A stretch of DNA of 64,000 nucleotides, taken from NCBI RefSeq assembly GCF_038235435.1, contig NZ_CP151275.1, positions 4,154,001 through 4,218,000 of the forward strand, written 5' to 3'. The position numbers and the translations under genes were made by a program. The notes under the pieces are model-generated. The model was given only the letters and a program-made list of their open reading frames with translations, was not told where the DNA came from and did no database searches. This stretch comes from Niveibacterium sp. SC-1. GTDB lineage: Bacteria; Pseudomonadota; Gammaproteobacteria; Burkholderiales; Rhodocyclaceae. The number at the start of each line of letters is the position of its first letter. Within the stretch, counting starts at the first letter, position 1. Below are positions 20,071-31,173 of this stretch, piece after piece.

Positions 20071-21129
20071 ATGAGCCGATACTGGAGCGCCGTCGTACAC
20101 GGCCTGACCCCCTATGTGCCGGGCGAGCAGCCCAAGCTGCCCAACCTGGTCAAGCTGAATACCAACGAGAATCCCTACGGTCCGAGCCCGAAGGCGCTGG
20201 CCGCGATCGAGGCCGAGCGCAACGACGCGCTGCGCCTGTATCCGGACCCGAACAGCGACCGCCTGAAGTCCGCTATCGCCGAGTACCACGGCCTCGCGAC
20301 GAGCCAGGTCTTCGTCGGCAACGGCTCGGACGAAGTGCTGGCGCACGTTTTCCTCGCGCTCCTGCGCCATGAGGCACCGCTGCTCTTCCCGGACATCACC
20401 TACAGCTTCTACCCGGTGTATTGCGGGCTCTACGGCGTCACGCCGGAGATCGTCCCGCTCACGGAAAGCTTCGAGATCCGCGTCGAGGACTACTTCCGCC
20501 CCAACGGCGGGATCATCTTCGCCAACCCCAACGCGCCAACCGGCCGCCCGCTGGCACTCGCCGAGATCGAACGCCTGCTCCAACGCAGCACCGAGACCGT
20601 GGTCGTGGTCGACGAGGCCTATATCGACTTCGGCGGCGAGACCGCGATCGGGTTGATCGCGAAGTACCCGAACCTGCTGGTGGTGCAGACGCTCTCCAAG
20701 TCGCGCTCGCTCGCCGGCCTGCGGGTGGGCTTCGCCGTGGGCCATCCCGAGTTGATCGAAGGCCTGGAGCGGGTCAAGAACAGCTTTAACTCGTATCCGC
20801 TCGACCGCATGGCGATCGCCGGCGCGGTGGCGGCCTACGAGGACCGCGCCTACTTCGACGAAACCTGCGCCAAGGTCATCGCCAGCCGCGAGCGCCTGAA
20901 TGAGGAGCTGGAAAAGCTCGGCTTCGACGTGCTGCCCTCGGCCGCGAACTTCGTCTTCGCGCGCCATCCGCAACGCGACGGCGGCGAACTCGCCCGTGCG
21001 CTGCGCGAGCGCAGCATCATCGTGCGTCACTTCAAGTCACCACGCATCGACCAGTTCCTGCGGATCACGATCGGCACCGACGCACAGTGTGACGCGCTGG
21101 TCGCCGCGCTGACCGAGATCCTCGCCTGA
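20071..21129 (+). CDS. hisC: Histidinol-phosphate aminotransferase
   Basis: The 352-residue PLP enzyme transaminates imidazole acetol phosphate. [11 protein letters not shown] near the start, [13 protein letters not shown] and the PLP-lysine region [15 protein letters not shown] are typical. It is transcribed away from hisB, whereas all other his genes here are on the minus strand, so it has been inverted relative to the ancestral operon. The 149-nt gap to hisB must hold start signals for both. Confidence 0.95.
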   Translation: MSRYWSAVVHGLTPYVPGEQPKLPNLVKLNTNENPYGPSPKALAAIEAERNDALRLYPDPNSDRLKSAIAEYHGLATSQVFVGNGSDEVLAHVFLALLRHEAPLLFPDITYSFYPVYCGLYGVTPEIVPLTESFEIRVEDYFRPNGGIIFANPNAPTGRPLALAEIERLLQRSTETVVVVDEAYIDFGGETAIGLIAKYPNLLVVQTLSKSRSLAGLRVGFAVGHPELIEGLERVKNSFNSYPLDRMAIAGAVAAYEDRAYFDETCAKVIASRERLNEELEKLGFDVLPSAANFVFARHPQRDGGELARALRERSIIVRHFKSPRIDQFLRITIGTDAQCDALVAALTEILA

Positions 21130-21174
21130 GCGATTGTCTGGCCCTGTTACCAGCACCCCATTGCCCGAACACCC

Positions 21175-21197
21175 GGCGGCGCCTTAGACGCGCCGCC
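21175..21197 (+). terminator. Hairpin after hisC
   Basis: GGCGGCGC and GCGCCGCC form a perfect 8-bp stem around a 7-nt loop between hisC and prfC. No T-run follows, so termination is uncertain. Confidence 0.35.
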
Positions 21198-21216
21198 ACT
21201 TAGCCCGAGAACACCC

Positions 21217-22839
<1,623 letters not shown>

Positions 22840-23118
22840 AGTTTCGACAGCGCGCGCGGCGGAGGCAGCCGCGCGACGTGTTTCGCGCGAGCCCTTGCGG
22901 AGCGCGCCCACGGGAACGCCGCACAGCCCTCTTCGCGGTCGCCAACCCCTGATGCACCACGCATGGGCATCGTTCCGGCATGCCCGCTGCAAAGCCTGTG
23001 GCGCCCCGCTCGGGCAACTATAACGAGAGGGCGTGTCGCGGTCCGGCGCTGTCGTGCCACGTCGTCTGGCTGCGCTGGCGCCCGGCGTCCCCCTGCAGCG
23101 CCTTGGCGTACGGAGCTC

Positions 23119-23985
23119 ATGACCATGACTCAAAAGTCCGCAGCCCTCGCGGTGCTGCTTGCCTGTGCCGCGCTCTCCAATCCTGCGTTTGCGACAGCCA
23201 CTGCTTCGGCCTCCTTGCAGGGCTTCTCGCTCTCGTTGGTCGACCTGCAATACGACTTCTACGGACCCAGTTTCGGATGGATCGCAGAGGGGCCTAACTC
23301 CAACTCTCAGGTCGTCGTTAGCGTGGCCGACGACGGCAGCTATACGGGCCAGTACAACGTCGGTTTCGCAGGGCTGCGGTATCCAACCAGCACGACCGCG
23401 GACTTTGGCCCTGGCCTTGCGCATGCAAGTGCAGCCTTCAGCGGCGATGGCAGCATCGAGAACTATGGCCTCGCGGTAAGCGGAAGCGCAAACGGCAGTG
23501 TTGCGGGGGTCAAGAACTATTTCGGCGCAGCGGCATATGTGAACTACGGCATTCACTACTCGCTCGGAAACTTCGTATTGGGCCCCCAGACGCAGGTCAC
23601 GTTCAGCGCACTGTCGTCCGTCGCCCTGCATACGGACTCCCCGATGGACGAGTATGCGGATGCGCGTGCGGGCTTTTCTGTCGACTACCAAGGTCAGAAC
23701 TTCGGGGACGGGATCGGCATCTGCAGCGAACCTCCCTTTGTGGAGGGTCCTCCGACGACTTGTACCGGGGGCGTCATTGGGCACGACCTGTCATTCTCCG
23801 AACTTCTGAGCGTCACGCTGAGCAATCCGACAAACGCGTCTGTCGTCGGCACCTTCTACGCCGGCGCCGTCGCCAACGGATCCGCCATGACCTCGGCCGT
23901 CCCCGAACCCGCCAGCTACGGTCTGTTTGCATCCGGGCTTGCGCTCATGGGTCTGGTGCTGCGACGCCGGCGGTCCTTGGCATAG
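23119..23985 (+). CDS. PEP-CTERM sorted exported protein
   Basis: The product of about 288 residues has an N-terminal signal peptide (AALAVLLACAALSNPAFA), a Ser/Ala/Gly-rich beta-type body without a recognised enzyme motif, and a C-terminal sorting signal. That signal is SAVPEPASYGLFASGLALMG with a hydrophobic helix and the basic end LRRRRSLA. PEP-CTERM proteins are processed by exosortase/EpsH in Gram-negative bacteria that make exopolysaccharide. No exosortase is in the window. The start is ATG 23119 or 23125, both close to GGAG. The function is unknown. Confidence 0.85.
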   Translation: MTMTQKSAALAVLLACAALSNPAFATATASASLQGFSLSLVDLQYDFYGPSFGWIAEGPNSNSQVVVSVADDGSYTGQYNVGFAGLRYPTSTTADFGPGLAHASAAFSGDGSIENYGLAVSGSANGSVAGVKNYFGAAAYVNYGIHYSLGNFVLGPQTQVTFSALSSVALHTDSPMDEYADARAGFSVDYQGQNFGDGIGICSEPPFVEGPPTTCTGGVIGHDLSFSELLSVTLSNPTNASVVGTFYAGAVANGSAMTSAVPEPASYGLFASGLALMGLVLRRRRSLA

Positions 23986-24073
23986 GCCACTGGCCGGCCA
24001 CGTGCCGGCCCGCATAACCGCCGGCCGCCAATGGCGGGCTCAGCCGGCGAGCCTGTGGCGCACCTAGAATCGG

Positions 24074-24106
24074 GGCTCCCCACGGATGGGGAGCCTTGTT
24101 CAATTT
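24074..24106 (+). terminator. Factor-independent terminator after the PEP-CTERM gene
   Basis: GGCTCCCC (24074-24081) pairs perfectly with GGGGAGCC (24088-24095) and is followed by TTGTTCAATTT. It lies 88 nt after the PEP-CTERM stop and before the next gene's ATG. Confidence 0.7.
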
Positions 24107-24151
24107 CGGTCGCGCCTGCCGTTGCGGACGCGTCCCTATTCCGGAACCGCC

Positions 24152-24979
24152 ATGCAACTCGACCGCACCCTCGCCGTGGGCGACAGCGAAGTTCACTACA
24201 CCGTTCTGGGCGAAGGTCTGTCCATCCTGATCCTGCATGGCTGGGGAGTGGATCACCGCTTGATGTCGGGACCGCTGGAAGAGCTCTTCGCCGACGGCGC
24301 GCTGCGCTTCCGGCGTATCTACCTGGACCTACCGGGCATGGGCGCTTCACGCGCCGGCCCGAGCGTGCGCAGCTCGGATCAGATGCTGGAAATCCTCCTG
24401 CGCTTCGTCGAGGCGGTCTTGCCGGGTCAGGACTTCCTCCTCGCGGGCGAGTCCTACGGCGGCTACCTGGCGCGCGGGCTCCTGCGGCAGGTCGCACCGC
24501 GCGTCCGCGGCCTGATGTTGCTGTGCCCCCTGATCGTGCCCGGCTACCGCCAGGGCACGGTGCCCGCCACGCGGGTGCTGGAGCGCGACGACGCCCTGCT
24601 TGACCGCCTGAGCCGGACACAGCGGGAAGCCTTCACTTACATCACGGTGCGTCAGACCGAGCCGGTCTGGCAGGACTTCGCCCGCGACATCCTCCCGGCC
24701 CTTGAAACGCGCAACCGGGCCTTTCTGGAAACACAGCTGGACGGCGCCTTCTCCGAGCCCATCCACGAAGAGCCGCTGCACTTCGACAAACCGGCCCTGA
24801 TCCTGCTCGGCCGCCAGGATGCGGAAGTCGGCTATGCGGACCAGACTCACCTGTGCCTGGACCTGCCACGCGCCAGCGTCGCGGTCCTCGACCAGGCCGG
24901 CCACAACCTGCAGATCGAGCAGAAGCCGCTTTTCATGGCGCTGGTACGAGACTGGCTGGAACGCGCGAGCGCAGGCTGA
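24152..24979 (+). CDS. Alpha/beta hydrolase
   Basis: The 275-residue cytoplasmic alpha/beta-hydrolase has LILHGWGVDHRLM (oxyanion region), the nucleophile elbow LLAGESYGGYLARG, an acid in LLGRQDAEVGY and the late histidine in LDQAGHNLQIEQ. The order and spacing fit the MhpC/epoxide-hydrolase group, which also covers proline iminopeptidases and haloalkane dehalogenases. The substrate is not predictable. It stands alone between two terminator-like regions. Confidence 0.85.
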   Translation: MQLDRTLAVGDSEVHYTVLGEGLSILILHGWGVDHRLMSGPLEELFADGALRFRRIYLDLPGMGASRAGPSVRSSDQMLEILLRFVEAVLPGQDFLLAGESYGGYLARGLLRQVAPRVRGLMLLCPLIVPGYRQGTVPATRVLERDDALLDRLSRTQREAFTYITVRQTEPVWQDFARDILPALETRNRAFLETQLDGAFSEPIHEEPLHFDKPALILLGRQDAEVGYADQTHLCLDLPRASVAVLDQAGHNLQIEQKPLFMALVRDWLERASAG

Positions 24980-25047
24980 AGCCCGCCGGCGGCAACCCGC
25001 GCCCCGCCCGGCCGAGGGCTGTTTCGCAGCCGGCGGCGCAGGTTTTC

Positions 25048-25096
25048 ATAGTCTTTGACAATGAGCAATAGCGGCGGCAATCAATTGGACTGATTG
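25048..25096 (+). promoter_or_regulatory. Possible promoter/operator of the peroxiredoxin gene
   Basis: TTGACA at 25055-25060 could be a -35 box. CAATCA and TGATTG (25078-25083 and 25091-25096) form an inverted repeat over the expected -10 region. Two ATAG tetramers 20 nt apart (25048 and 25068) recall OxyR half-sites, but the spacing is not the consensus. Confidence 0.3.
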
Positions 25097-25168
25097 AAAC
25101 CCCGCGCTCCATACTCGGTTCCAACGCTGCAGCAGCAGCCCGAATCTGAACCGAACAAGGAGTCCACG

Positions 25169-25900
25169 ATGCTTCAAGCCCGCGAAGGCCAACGCATTCC
25201 GCAAGTCACGTTCCGCGTCCGCGAGAACAACGAATGGAAGTCGATCACCAGCGACCAGCTCTTCGCCGGCAAGACCATCGTCCTCTTCTCGTTGCCGGGC
25301 GCTTTCACGCCCACCTGCTCCTCGACCCACCTGCCGCGCTACAACGAGCTCGCGCCGGTGTTCGCAGACCATGGCGTCGACAACATCCTGTGCGTCTCGG
25401 TGAATGACACCTTCGTGATGAACGAATGGGCCAAGGACCAGGAGTCGGCCAACATCACGATGATCCCGGACGGCAACGGCGAATTCACCGAAGGCATGGG
25501 CATGCTGGTCGACAAGGCCGACCTGGGCTTCGGCAAGCGCAGCTGGCGCTATTCCATGCTGGTGAAGGATGGCGTGGTCGAGAAGATGTTCATCGAGCCG
25601 GAGGAACCGGGCGACCCGTTCAAGGTGTCCGATGCAGACACGATGCTCAACTACATCGCCCCGCAGGCAAAGACGCCAGACCAGGTGGTGGTCTTCTCCA
25701 AGGTCGGCTGCCCGTTCTGCGCCAAGGCCAAGCAGTTGCTGAGCGACAAGGGCTTTGAGTACGTCGACCTGCCGCTGGACAACAAGGTGCGCGGTAAGGT
25801 CCTGGGCGCCGTGTCCGGCGTGATGACCGCGCCGCAGGTGTTCATCAACGGCAAGCTGATCGGCGGTGCCGAGCAGCTCGAGGCCCACCTGGCGGCCTGA
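25169..25900 (+). CDS. Hybrid peroxiredoxin-glutaredoxin (Prx5-Grx)
   Basis: The 243-residue protein fuses a Prx5-type peroxiredoxin (residues 1-160, peroxidatic Cys50 in [16 protein letters not shown]) to a glutaredoxin (about 172-243, active site GCPFCAKAK with Cys181 and Cys184). Such hybrids reduce peroxides using glutathione without a separate reductant. AAGGAG lies six bases before the ATG. The gene is followed by a dihydrolipoamide-dehydrogenase-like flavoprotein in the same direction. Confidence 0.95.
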   Translation: MLQAREGQRIPQVTFRVRENNEWKSITSDQLFAGKTIVLFSLPGAFTPTCSSTHLPRYNELAPVFADHGVDNILCVSVNDTFVMNEWAKDQESANITMIPDGNGEFTEGMGMLVDKADLGFGKRSWRYSMLVKDGVVEKMFIEPEEPGDPFKVSDADTMLNYIAPQAKTPDQVVVFSKVGCPFCAKAKQLLSDKGFEYVDLPLDNKVRGKVLGAVSGVMTAPQVFINGKLIGGAEQLEAHLAA

Positions 25901-25917
25901 ATGGCCATGTAGGCCGC

Positions 25918-25949
25918 GACCGGACCGCGCCAGCCAGCGTAGTCCGGTC
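25918..25949 (+). terminator. Inverted repeat after the peroxiredoxin gene
   Basis: GACCGGAC and GTCCGGTC pair perfectly over 8 bp around a 16-nt loop, followed by TTCT. It is probably a weak terminator or an mRNA 3' structure. Confidence 0.4.
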
Positions 25950-25951
25950 TT

Positions 25952-25988
25952 CTGACGCAGGCGGGTGCATTGCGCGTGCCTGCGTCAG
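25952..25988. promoter_or_regulatory. 11-bp inverted repeat upstream of the flavoprotein gene
   Basis: CTGACGCAGGC (25952-25962) and GCCTGCGTCAG (25978-25988) are perfect complements separated by 15 nt, 41 nt before the next ATG. It could be an operator or a second terminator stem. Confidence 0.45.
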
Positions 25989-26029
25989 AACCCGCCCCCC
26001 GAAAGAATCCCGGACAAGGAAAACCCAGC

Positions 26030-27421
26030 ATGAAGATCCTCAGCACCGATGTCGCCGTGATCGGCGGAGGTACGGCAGGCCTTGCCGCCTACCGCAATGC
26101 CAAGGCCGCGGGTGCGCGGGCCGTGATCATCGAGGACCATACCTGGGGCACGACCTGCGCGCGCGTGGGCTGCATGCCCTCCAAGCTCCTGATCGCCGCG
26201 GCCGAAGCCGCCTATGAGGTCGGCCATACGGCGGCCTTCGGCGTGCATATCGATGGCACGGTGCGGATCGAAGGGCGCGAGGTGATGGACCGGGTCAAGC
26301 GCGAGCGGGACCGCTTCGTCGGCTTCGTGCTGCGCGGGGTCGACAACATTCCGGCAGAGGACAAGGTCGAAGGGCGCGCGCGCTTCGTCGACAAGACCAC
26401 GTTGGAGGTCGACGGCCACACCCGCGTGCAGGCCACGCGCGTGGTGATCGCGACTGGCTCCAGCCCCAACGTACCTGAGACCTTCAGGCCCCTGGGCGAC
26501 CGCCTGGTGGTCAACGACGACGTCTTCGCCTGGGACGATCTCCCCGCGAGCGTGGCCGTGTTCGGTCCCGGCGTGATCGGACTGGAGCTCGCGCAGGCCT
26601 TGCATCGCCTCGGCGTGCGGGTGCGCGTGTTCGGCCATAGTGTGCACCTGGGCCCGCTCACCGATCCGGCCATCCGCGAATACGCCACAGCGAGCTTTGC
26701 GGCGGAGTTCCCGCTGCACACCGAGGCGCAGATCCACGGCGTGGAACGCGAGGGCGATCGCGTCCGGATCAGCTGGGCCGGCGCGCAAGGCGAAACGGTC
26801 ACCGAGCATTTCGACTATCTGCTCGCGGCCACGGGACGCAGGCCGAATGTCGCAGCACTGGGACTGGAACACACGGGTGTCGCGCTCGACGCGCGCGGCG
26901 TACCGGTCTTCGATCCGCGCACCCTGCAATGCGGCGACAGCCCGATCTTCATCGCCGGGGATGCCAACAACATCCTGCCCCTGTTGCACGAGGCGGCCGA
27001 CGAAGGCAAGACGGCCGGCGAGAACGCGGCCCGCTGGCCCAGCGTACGACCGGGCCTGCGCCGCGCGCCGATCGCGGTCGTCTTCTCGGATCCGCAGATC
27101 GCGATGGTGGGAGAACGCTTTGCCGACCTGGAGCCGGAGACCTTCGTCACCGGCGAGGTGAGCTTCGAGGATCAGGGGCGCAGCCGCGTGATGCTGAAAA
27201 ATCGGGGCCTGATGCATGTCTATGCGGACAAGGCCAGCGGCCGCTTCGTCGGTGCCGAATGGATCGGCCCGCGCGCGGAGAACATTGCGCACCTGCTCGC
27301 CTGGGCCTACCAGCAAGAGCTCACGATCGCGCAGATGCTCGACATGCCCTTCTACCACCCGGTGATCGAGGAAGGCCTGCGCACCGCGCTGCGCGACGCA
27401 GCGGCGAAACTGGCCGCCTGA
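26030..27421 (+). CDS. Dihydrolipoamide dehydrogenase-like flavoprotein
   Basis: The 463-residue class I pyridine-nucleotide disulfide oxidoreductase has an FAD-binding GGGTAGLAAYRNAKAAG and the redox pair GTTCARVGCMPSKLL (Cys43/Cys48). An NAD(P)-binding GPGVIGLELAQALHRLG and a C-terminal dimerisation domain ending FYHPVIEEGLRTALRD follow. No pyruvate or 2-oxoglutarate dehydrogenase subunits are nearby, so a role in thiol reduction beside the Prx-Grx protein is possible but unproven. The alternative is a stand-alone Lpd paralogue. Confidence 0.88.
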   Translation: MKILSTDVAVIGGGTAGLAAYRNAKAAGARAVIIEDHTWGTTCARVGCMPSKLLIAAAEAAYEVGHTAAFGVHIDGTVRIEGREVMDRVKRERDRFVGFVLRGVDNIPAEDKVEGRARFVDKTTLEVDGHTRVQATRVVIATGSSPNVPETFRPLGDRLVVNDDVFAWDDLPASVAVFGPGVIGLELAQALHRLGVRVRVFGHSVHLGPLTDPAIREYATASFAAEFPLHTEAQIHGVEREGDRVRISWAGAQGETVTEHFDYLLAATGRRPNVAALGLEHTGVALDARGVPVFDPRTLQCGDSPIFIAGDANNILPLLHEAADEGKTAGENAARWPSVRPGLRRAPIAVVFSDPQIAMVGERFADLEPETFVTGEVSFEDQGRSRVMLKNRGLMHVYADKASGRFVGAEWIGPRAENIAHLLAWAYQQELTIAQMLDMPFYHPVIEEGLRTALRDAAAKLAA

Positions 27422-27451
27422 GACCCTGCCGAAGAGCCGGCCTCGCGGACC

Positions 27452-28618
27452 TCAGCCCGCGGCGAGGCCCGCGGGCTGGATCGCGAGCCGCGCATAGAGC
27501 GCGGCCAGCAGGTCCGACTGCGTGAGCATGCCCACCAGGCGACGCTCCTCGTCGAGCACCGGCACATGGTGCTTGCCAACCGTCGCGAGCACGGCCAGCG
27601 CATCGGACAAGGGCGCGCTGGCCGCCACGCAGCAGGCGGGCACGCTCATGATCTGGCCGACCACCTCGGCCTTGTCCGAGTTCGGGCCGGGCGTGGGACG
27701 CAGGAGCCGCTTGAGCCGTTCCAGCGAACCGCTCCCTGCCACGCCCTCCGCATGACGGATGAAGTCTGCCTGGGTCACGATCCCGATCACCCGCCGCGCA
27801 CGGTCGATCACCGGCAGCGCCTTGAAATGGTGATCGCGCAGCGAATGCCAGGCCTCCTCCAGATCGGTGGCGAACTCGACGCTGATCACGTCGCGTGACA
27901 TCAGGTCGCCACAGGTGAGCTGGGTCGTGCGCTGGAAGGCGTGCTGGGTCGCCAGGGCGTAGACGGAGACCAGGTCCGCCTCGGCGATGTCGAGGAAGGT
28001 GTCCATCTTCGTCATCGCATGACGCAGGTCCTCGTGGCGGATGCCCAGGCGGGCGAGCGGCTCGGGATCGCGCGTCGCATGCGTCGCCGTCTTCTCCGCG
28101 CGAAAGGGATAGCGACGCCCCTTGAGCAGGTTGTTGGCGGCGAAGGCGGCGATCAGCATGCCACCGAGGTTGAGCGCGAGCGGCCAGAGGGCGTGGCGCC
28201 AACCCTGCGCCAGCAACACCCGGCCCGCCAGCGCAAAGGCCAGGGCCTGCGCGCCCGCGGGCGGATGCAGGCAGGCGGTGCGCCCCATCAGCCAGATCGC
28301 CAGCGGCACGGCACACAGCCCGGCCCAGAGCGGATCCGGAATCAACAACGCGCACGCGAGGCCGACCAACGCGGCAAGCGTGCTGCCCCCGGCGAAGGAC
28401 CAGGGCTGTGCGAGCGGGCTGTGCGGTATCGCGAAGAGGATGACGGTCGACGCGGCGATGGGCGTCAGCAACAGGGGCGTGGCGGCATCCAGGCGGAGCA
28501 GCCAGGCGAACAGGGCCGTGAAGCCGAGGCCGCAAAAGGCGGCGATCGCGGAACGATTCGCCTCTCCCCAGGAGAGGGGGACGGCGTCGCCGACCAGGGC
28601 GCGAAGCAGACGAGACAT
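27452..28618 (-). CDS. HPP-family membrane protein with C-terminal CBS domains
   Basis: The 388-residue protein has an N-terminal membrane part with about five hydrophobic segments and the HPP motif in RTACLHPPAGAQALAFA. Two cytoplasmic CBS domains follow (about residues 225-285 and 310-375, including GIVTQADFIRH and GMLTQSDLLAALYARL). HPP proteins have been linked to nitrite transport in plants and cyanobacteria, and CBS pairs usually sense adenylates. It is convergent with the flavoprotein gene. The ATG at 28618 gives MSRLLRALVGDAVPLSWGE. An upstream start would add 18 residues. Confidence 0.85.
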   Translation of the reverse strand: MSRLLRALVGDAVPLSWGEANRSAIAAFCGLGFTALFAWLLRLDAATPLLLTPIAASTVILFAIPHSPLAQPWSFAGGSTLAALVGLACALLIPDPLWAGLCAVPLAIWLMGRTACLHPPAGAQALAFALAGRVLLAQGWRHALWPLALNLGGMLIAAFAANNLLKGRRYPFRAEKTATHATRDPEPLARLGIRHEDLRHAMTKMDTFLDIAEADLVSVYALATQHAFQRTTQLTCGDLMSRDVISVEFATDLEEAWHSLRDHHFKALPVIDRARRVIGIVTQADFIRHAEGVAGSGSLERLKRLLRPTPGPNSDKAEVVGQIMSVPACCVAASAPLSDALAVLATVGKHHVPVLDEERRLVGMLTQSDLLAALYARLAIQPAGLAAG

Positions 28619-29195
28619 CGGGGGTGGCAGGAACAACGAAAAGGGTTCGCATGATGCCCCAGAGCGGGGCATCTATCGCAAGGCGATATTCCGGCGGTGC
28701 CGTGCGTCACTGGCAGGAAACCCCCTCCGGCCGCCCTCGCCGGGAATGCGACTGCAAACAATCGTTTCGTCCATGGGCCCGCCTGAGCGGCTACCGCGCG
28801 AGGACCGCCTGCTTTCGCTCCCTTTTCATCGAAGAGGATTGCTGCGGAGCAGCCAGCGCCTTGCGGCCCGCAGCCTGCGTCGCGGCGGCCGGGTCGGCGC
28901 CATGCTTGCGGCTCTACATGGAGTTTCATGCCGTCGACACCACTCCCAGGCCGAACCGCGCCCCGACCGGAACGAATCATTGCGGGCCTTCCCGGATCTC
29001 GATTCCGCAGCGCTGGGAGCGGAAAGGATTCAGTGCGGCGGATGGAGAGGCTCGCCGCGCAGTAAACCGTTTACTTGTCTGACAAAGTTCGATGATCGAT
29101 CCAAGTGCCGTTCAAACGCTTGTTTTTTTGCTGCAAGCGCACATAGACCGCCGCGCCCATTCCGCGCCGTCAAGCTAGGGTTTTCCCCTATCAAA
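28619..29195. other. 577-nt intergenic region with one palindromic operator candidate
   Basis: I see no convincing gene here. The plus frame of the downstream glycosidase stays open through it, but it encodes no signal peptide or homologous residues. Near its end are a perfect palindrome (29061-29075), the motif TTCAAACGCTTG (29111-29122) and a T7 run. Confidence 0.5.
29061..29075. promoter_or_regulatory. Palindrome AGTAAACCGTTTACT, possible LacI-type operator
   Basis: Two perfect 7-nt arms (AGTAAAC and GTTTACT) flank one central base. The form is that of a LacI/GalR-family operator. It lies 121 nt before the first glycosidase gene, a sensible place for sugar-responsive control. Confidence 0.45.
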
Positions 29196-31160
29196 ATGGG
29201 TCTGTCGAATACGCCTTGGGGCGTCACCATGTACGCCCCGCCTTCGCTGGTGTCCGGTGGTTTCACCTCGGCCAGCGGCAGCCTTTCCGTGAATGCGGAC
29301 TGGTACAAGTACGGTTACGGCCCGCAGGACCTCTCGTTCATCAAGAACACCAGCAAGCTCGCCGGTGCAGCCATCGCCGTGGGCTACTGGATCGGCGGCG
29401 ACTACGACTACGACATCGCCAACGGCACCAACGTGTCGGGCGAGAACGCCGGCAACATCCTGTGGGAAAACACCAAGCGCATGATCACCGACCTGAAGAA
29501 CACCGGTCGCCCGATCCTGCTGCGCGTGGGTTACGAAGCGGAAGCGCCCTGGAACGGCCACTGGCCGGCGAACTACAAAACGGTCTGGTCCAGGATCAAG
29601 GCCGAGATCAACGCCCAGGGTGCGACCAACATCGCCACCGTGTGGCAGCTCGCCGCCTACTGTCCGGCCACCGATTTCTGGGGCGCCGGCATTACCCCGC
29701 GCACCCTGGTCGCCTCGCAGCCGATCGCCGCCACTGGTGCCAACAGCAACGGCGTCGTCAACGTCTCCGAATCCAACCCCGGTGCGGTCTACGACCAGTG
29801 GTATCCGGGCGCGGACGCGGACTGGACCGGCATCTCGATCTTCGATCCGGAAGATTGTGCCAACGGCTACGGCGCCATCCAGTCGGTGGTGAATTACCTC
29901 AAGACCAAGGGCAAGCCGATCCTGGTGGCCGAGTCCGCCGCCCGCGGCTACGACTACAACCCTTCGACGGGCCTGTACTCGTACAACCAGCAGGGCAAGG
30001 CCAGCCGGCCCAATCTCTCGGCCACCACGGTGTGGAACGAGTGGTACGCGCCCTTCTTCCAGTTCGTGCGTACCAACAGCGACTGGATCCGTGCGGTCGC
30101 CTACATCAGCGACGACTGGCAGAAGTACACCCACTGGCAATGCTCGGTCGATGCCAACGGCAACAAGATCAGCGGCTGCGCCGAAGCCAACTGGGGTAAC
30201 ACCCGCGTGGATGTGAACGCCACCATCAAGGCCAACTGGCTCGCCCAGCTCTCCTCTGATGGCAAATTCATCACCACCACCGCCCAGCCGGCCGATACCA
30301 CCGCACCCTCGGTACCCACCAGCCTGGCCATCGCGAGCAAGACCTCCAGCAGCATCACCCTGAGCTGGACCGCCTCCACCGACAACGTGGGCGTCGATCA
30401 CTACGACGTGTTCAACAGCGCCGGCACCCAGCTGGGCATCAGCACCAGCACCGGTTACACGGCGGGCAGCCTCGCGGCCAATACCTCGTACAGCTTCCAG
30501 GTGCGTGCCTGCGACGCGGCCGGCAACTGTTCCGCCAAGACGGCCGTCGTCACCGGCACGACCAATGCGGCATCGAGCGACACGACGGCGCCGACGGTTC
30601 CGAGCAGCCTCGCGGTGACCGGCACCACGTCCAGCAGCATCACGCTGGGCTGGACCGTCTCGACCGACAATGTGGCCGTGACCCGCTACGAGATCTTCAA
30701 CAGCGCCGGCACCCAGCTCGGTACCAGCACCACCAACAGCTACACGGCGGGCAGCCTCACGGCCAGCACGACCTACGGCTTCCAGGTGCGTGCCTGCGAC
30801 GCGGCCAACAACTGCTCGGCCAAGACCGCAGTGGTCAGCGGCACGACCCAGGCAGGCGGTGGCAGCGGTACCAACCTGCCGGGCGTGGTCACCACCACGT
30901 CCTTCACCGGCAGCCAGAACTTCACGGTCAACGTGGCGACGGCGGGCAACTACTACTTCGTCGTCACCTACAGCTCGACTGCGAACTCCAAGCTGATCAC
31001 CACGACCTTCAACGGCAGCAACACCAACGCCGCGGTCAATAGCGGAACCGGATCGGTCCAGACGACGGACTTCAACAGCGTCGCGACCGGCTCCAAGACC
31101 CTGACGATCAACGCCGAGTCCGGCGTGACGGTCACCAAGGTCGAAGCCTTCAAGCGCTAA
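29196..31160 (+). CDS. Glycosidase-like protein A1 (truncated N-terminus, two FnIII domains)
   Basis: The protein has up to 654 residues. Its catalytic domain is closely similar to A2 (33618-35678) from TPWGVTMYAPP onward, including the presumed acid in LLRVGYEAEAPWNGHW and nucleophile in ILVAESAARGYDY. It lacks the signal peptide and the first barrel strand (LIIGQTTDGIYDYTV in A2), and upstream DNA does not encode them in any frame. Two tandem fibronectin type III domains follow (30294-30578 and from 30579), then the 95-residue C-terminal module (30873-31157). Without a signal it is unlikely to be exported, so it may be a recent pseudogene. The ATG at 29196 is only the first available start. 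The fold looks like clan GH-A, nearest GH26 by motif, and the substrate is unknown. Confidence 0.7.
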   Translation: MGLSNTPWGVTMYAPPSLVSGGFTSASGSLSVNADWYKYGYGPQDLSFIKNTSKLAGAAIAVGYWIGGDYDYDIANGTNVSGENAGNILWENTKRMITDLKNTGRPILLRVGYEAEAPWNGHWPANYKTVWSRIKAEINAQGATNIATVWQLAAYCPATDFWGAGITPRTLVASQPIAATGANSNGVVNVSESNPGAVYDQWYPGADADWTGISIFDPEDCANGYGAIQSVVNYLKTKGKPILVAESAARGYDYNPSTGLYSYNQQGKASRPNLSATTVWNEWYAPFFQFVRTNSDWIRAVAYISDDWQKYTHWQCSVDANGNKISGCAEANWGNTRVDVNATIKANWLAQLSSDGKFITTTAQPADTTAPSVPTSLAIASKTSSSITLSWTASTDNVGVDHYDVFNSAGTQLGISTSTGYTAGSLAANTSYSFQVRACDAAGNCSAKTAVVTGTTNAASSDTTAPTVPSSLAVTGTTSSSITLGWTVSTDNVAVTRYEIFNSAGTQLGTSTTNSYTAGSLTASTTYGFQVRACDAANNCSAKTAVVSGTTQAGGGSGTNLPGVVTTTSFTGSQNFTVNVATAGNYYFVVTYSSTANSKLITTTFNGSNTNAAVNSGTGSVQTTDFNSVATGSKTLTINAESGVTVTKVEAFKR

Positions 31161-31173
31161 TCAGAAGAAGAAC

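Noticed and set aside
28122..29195. Open frame continuing upstream of glycosidase A1 for over 1 kb
   Set aside because: It runs antisense to the HPP/CBS gene and then through non-homologous sequence. It shows no signal peptide or similarity to A2.
30294..30857. Tandem repeat in A1 considered as a CRISPR or minisatellite array
   Set aside because: The two ~93-residue units encode fibronectin type III domains in frame, with divergent codons and no spacers.
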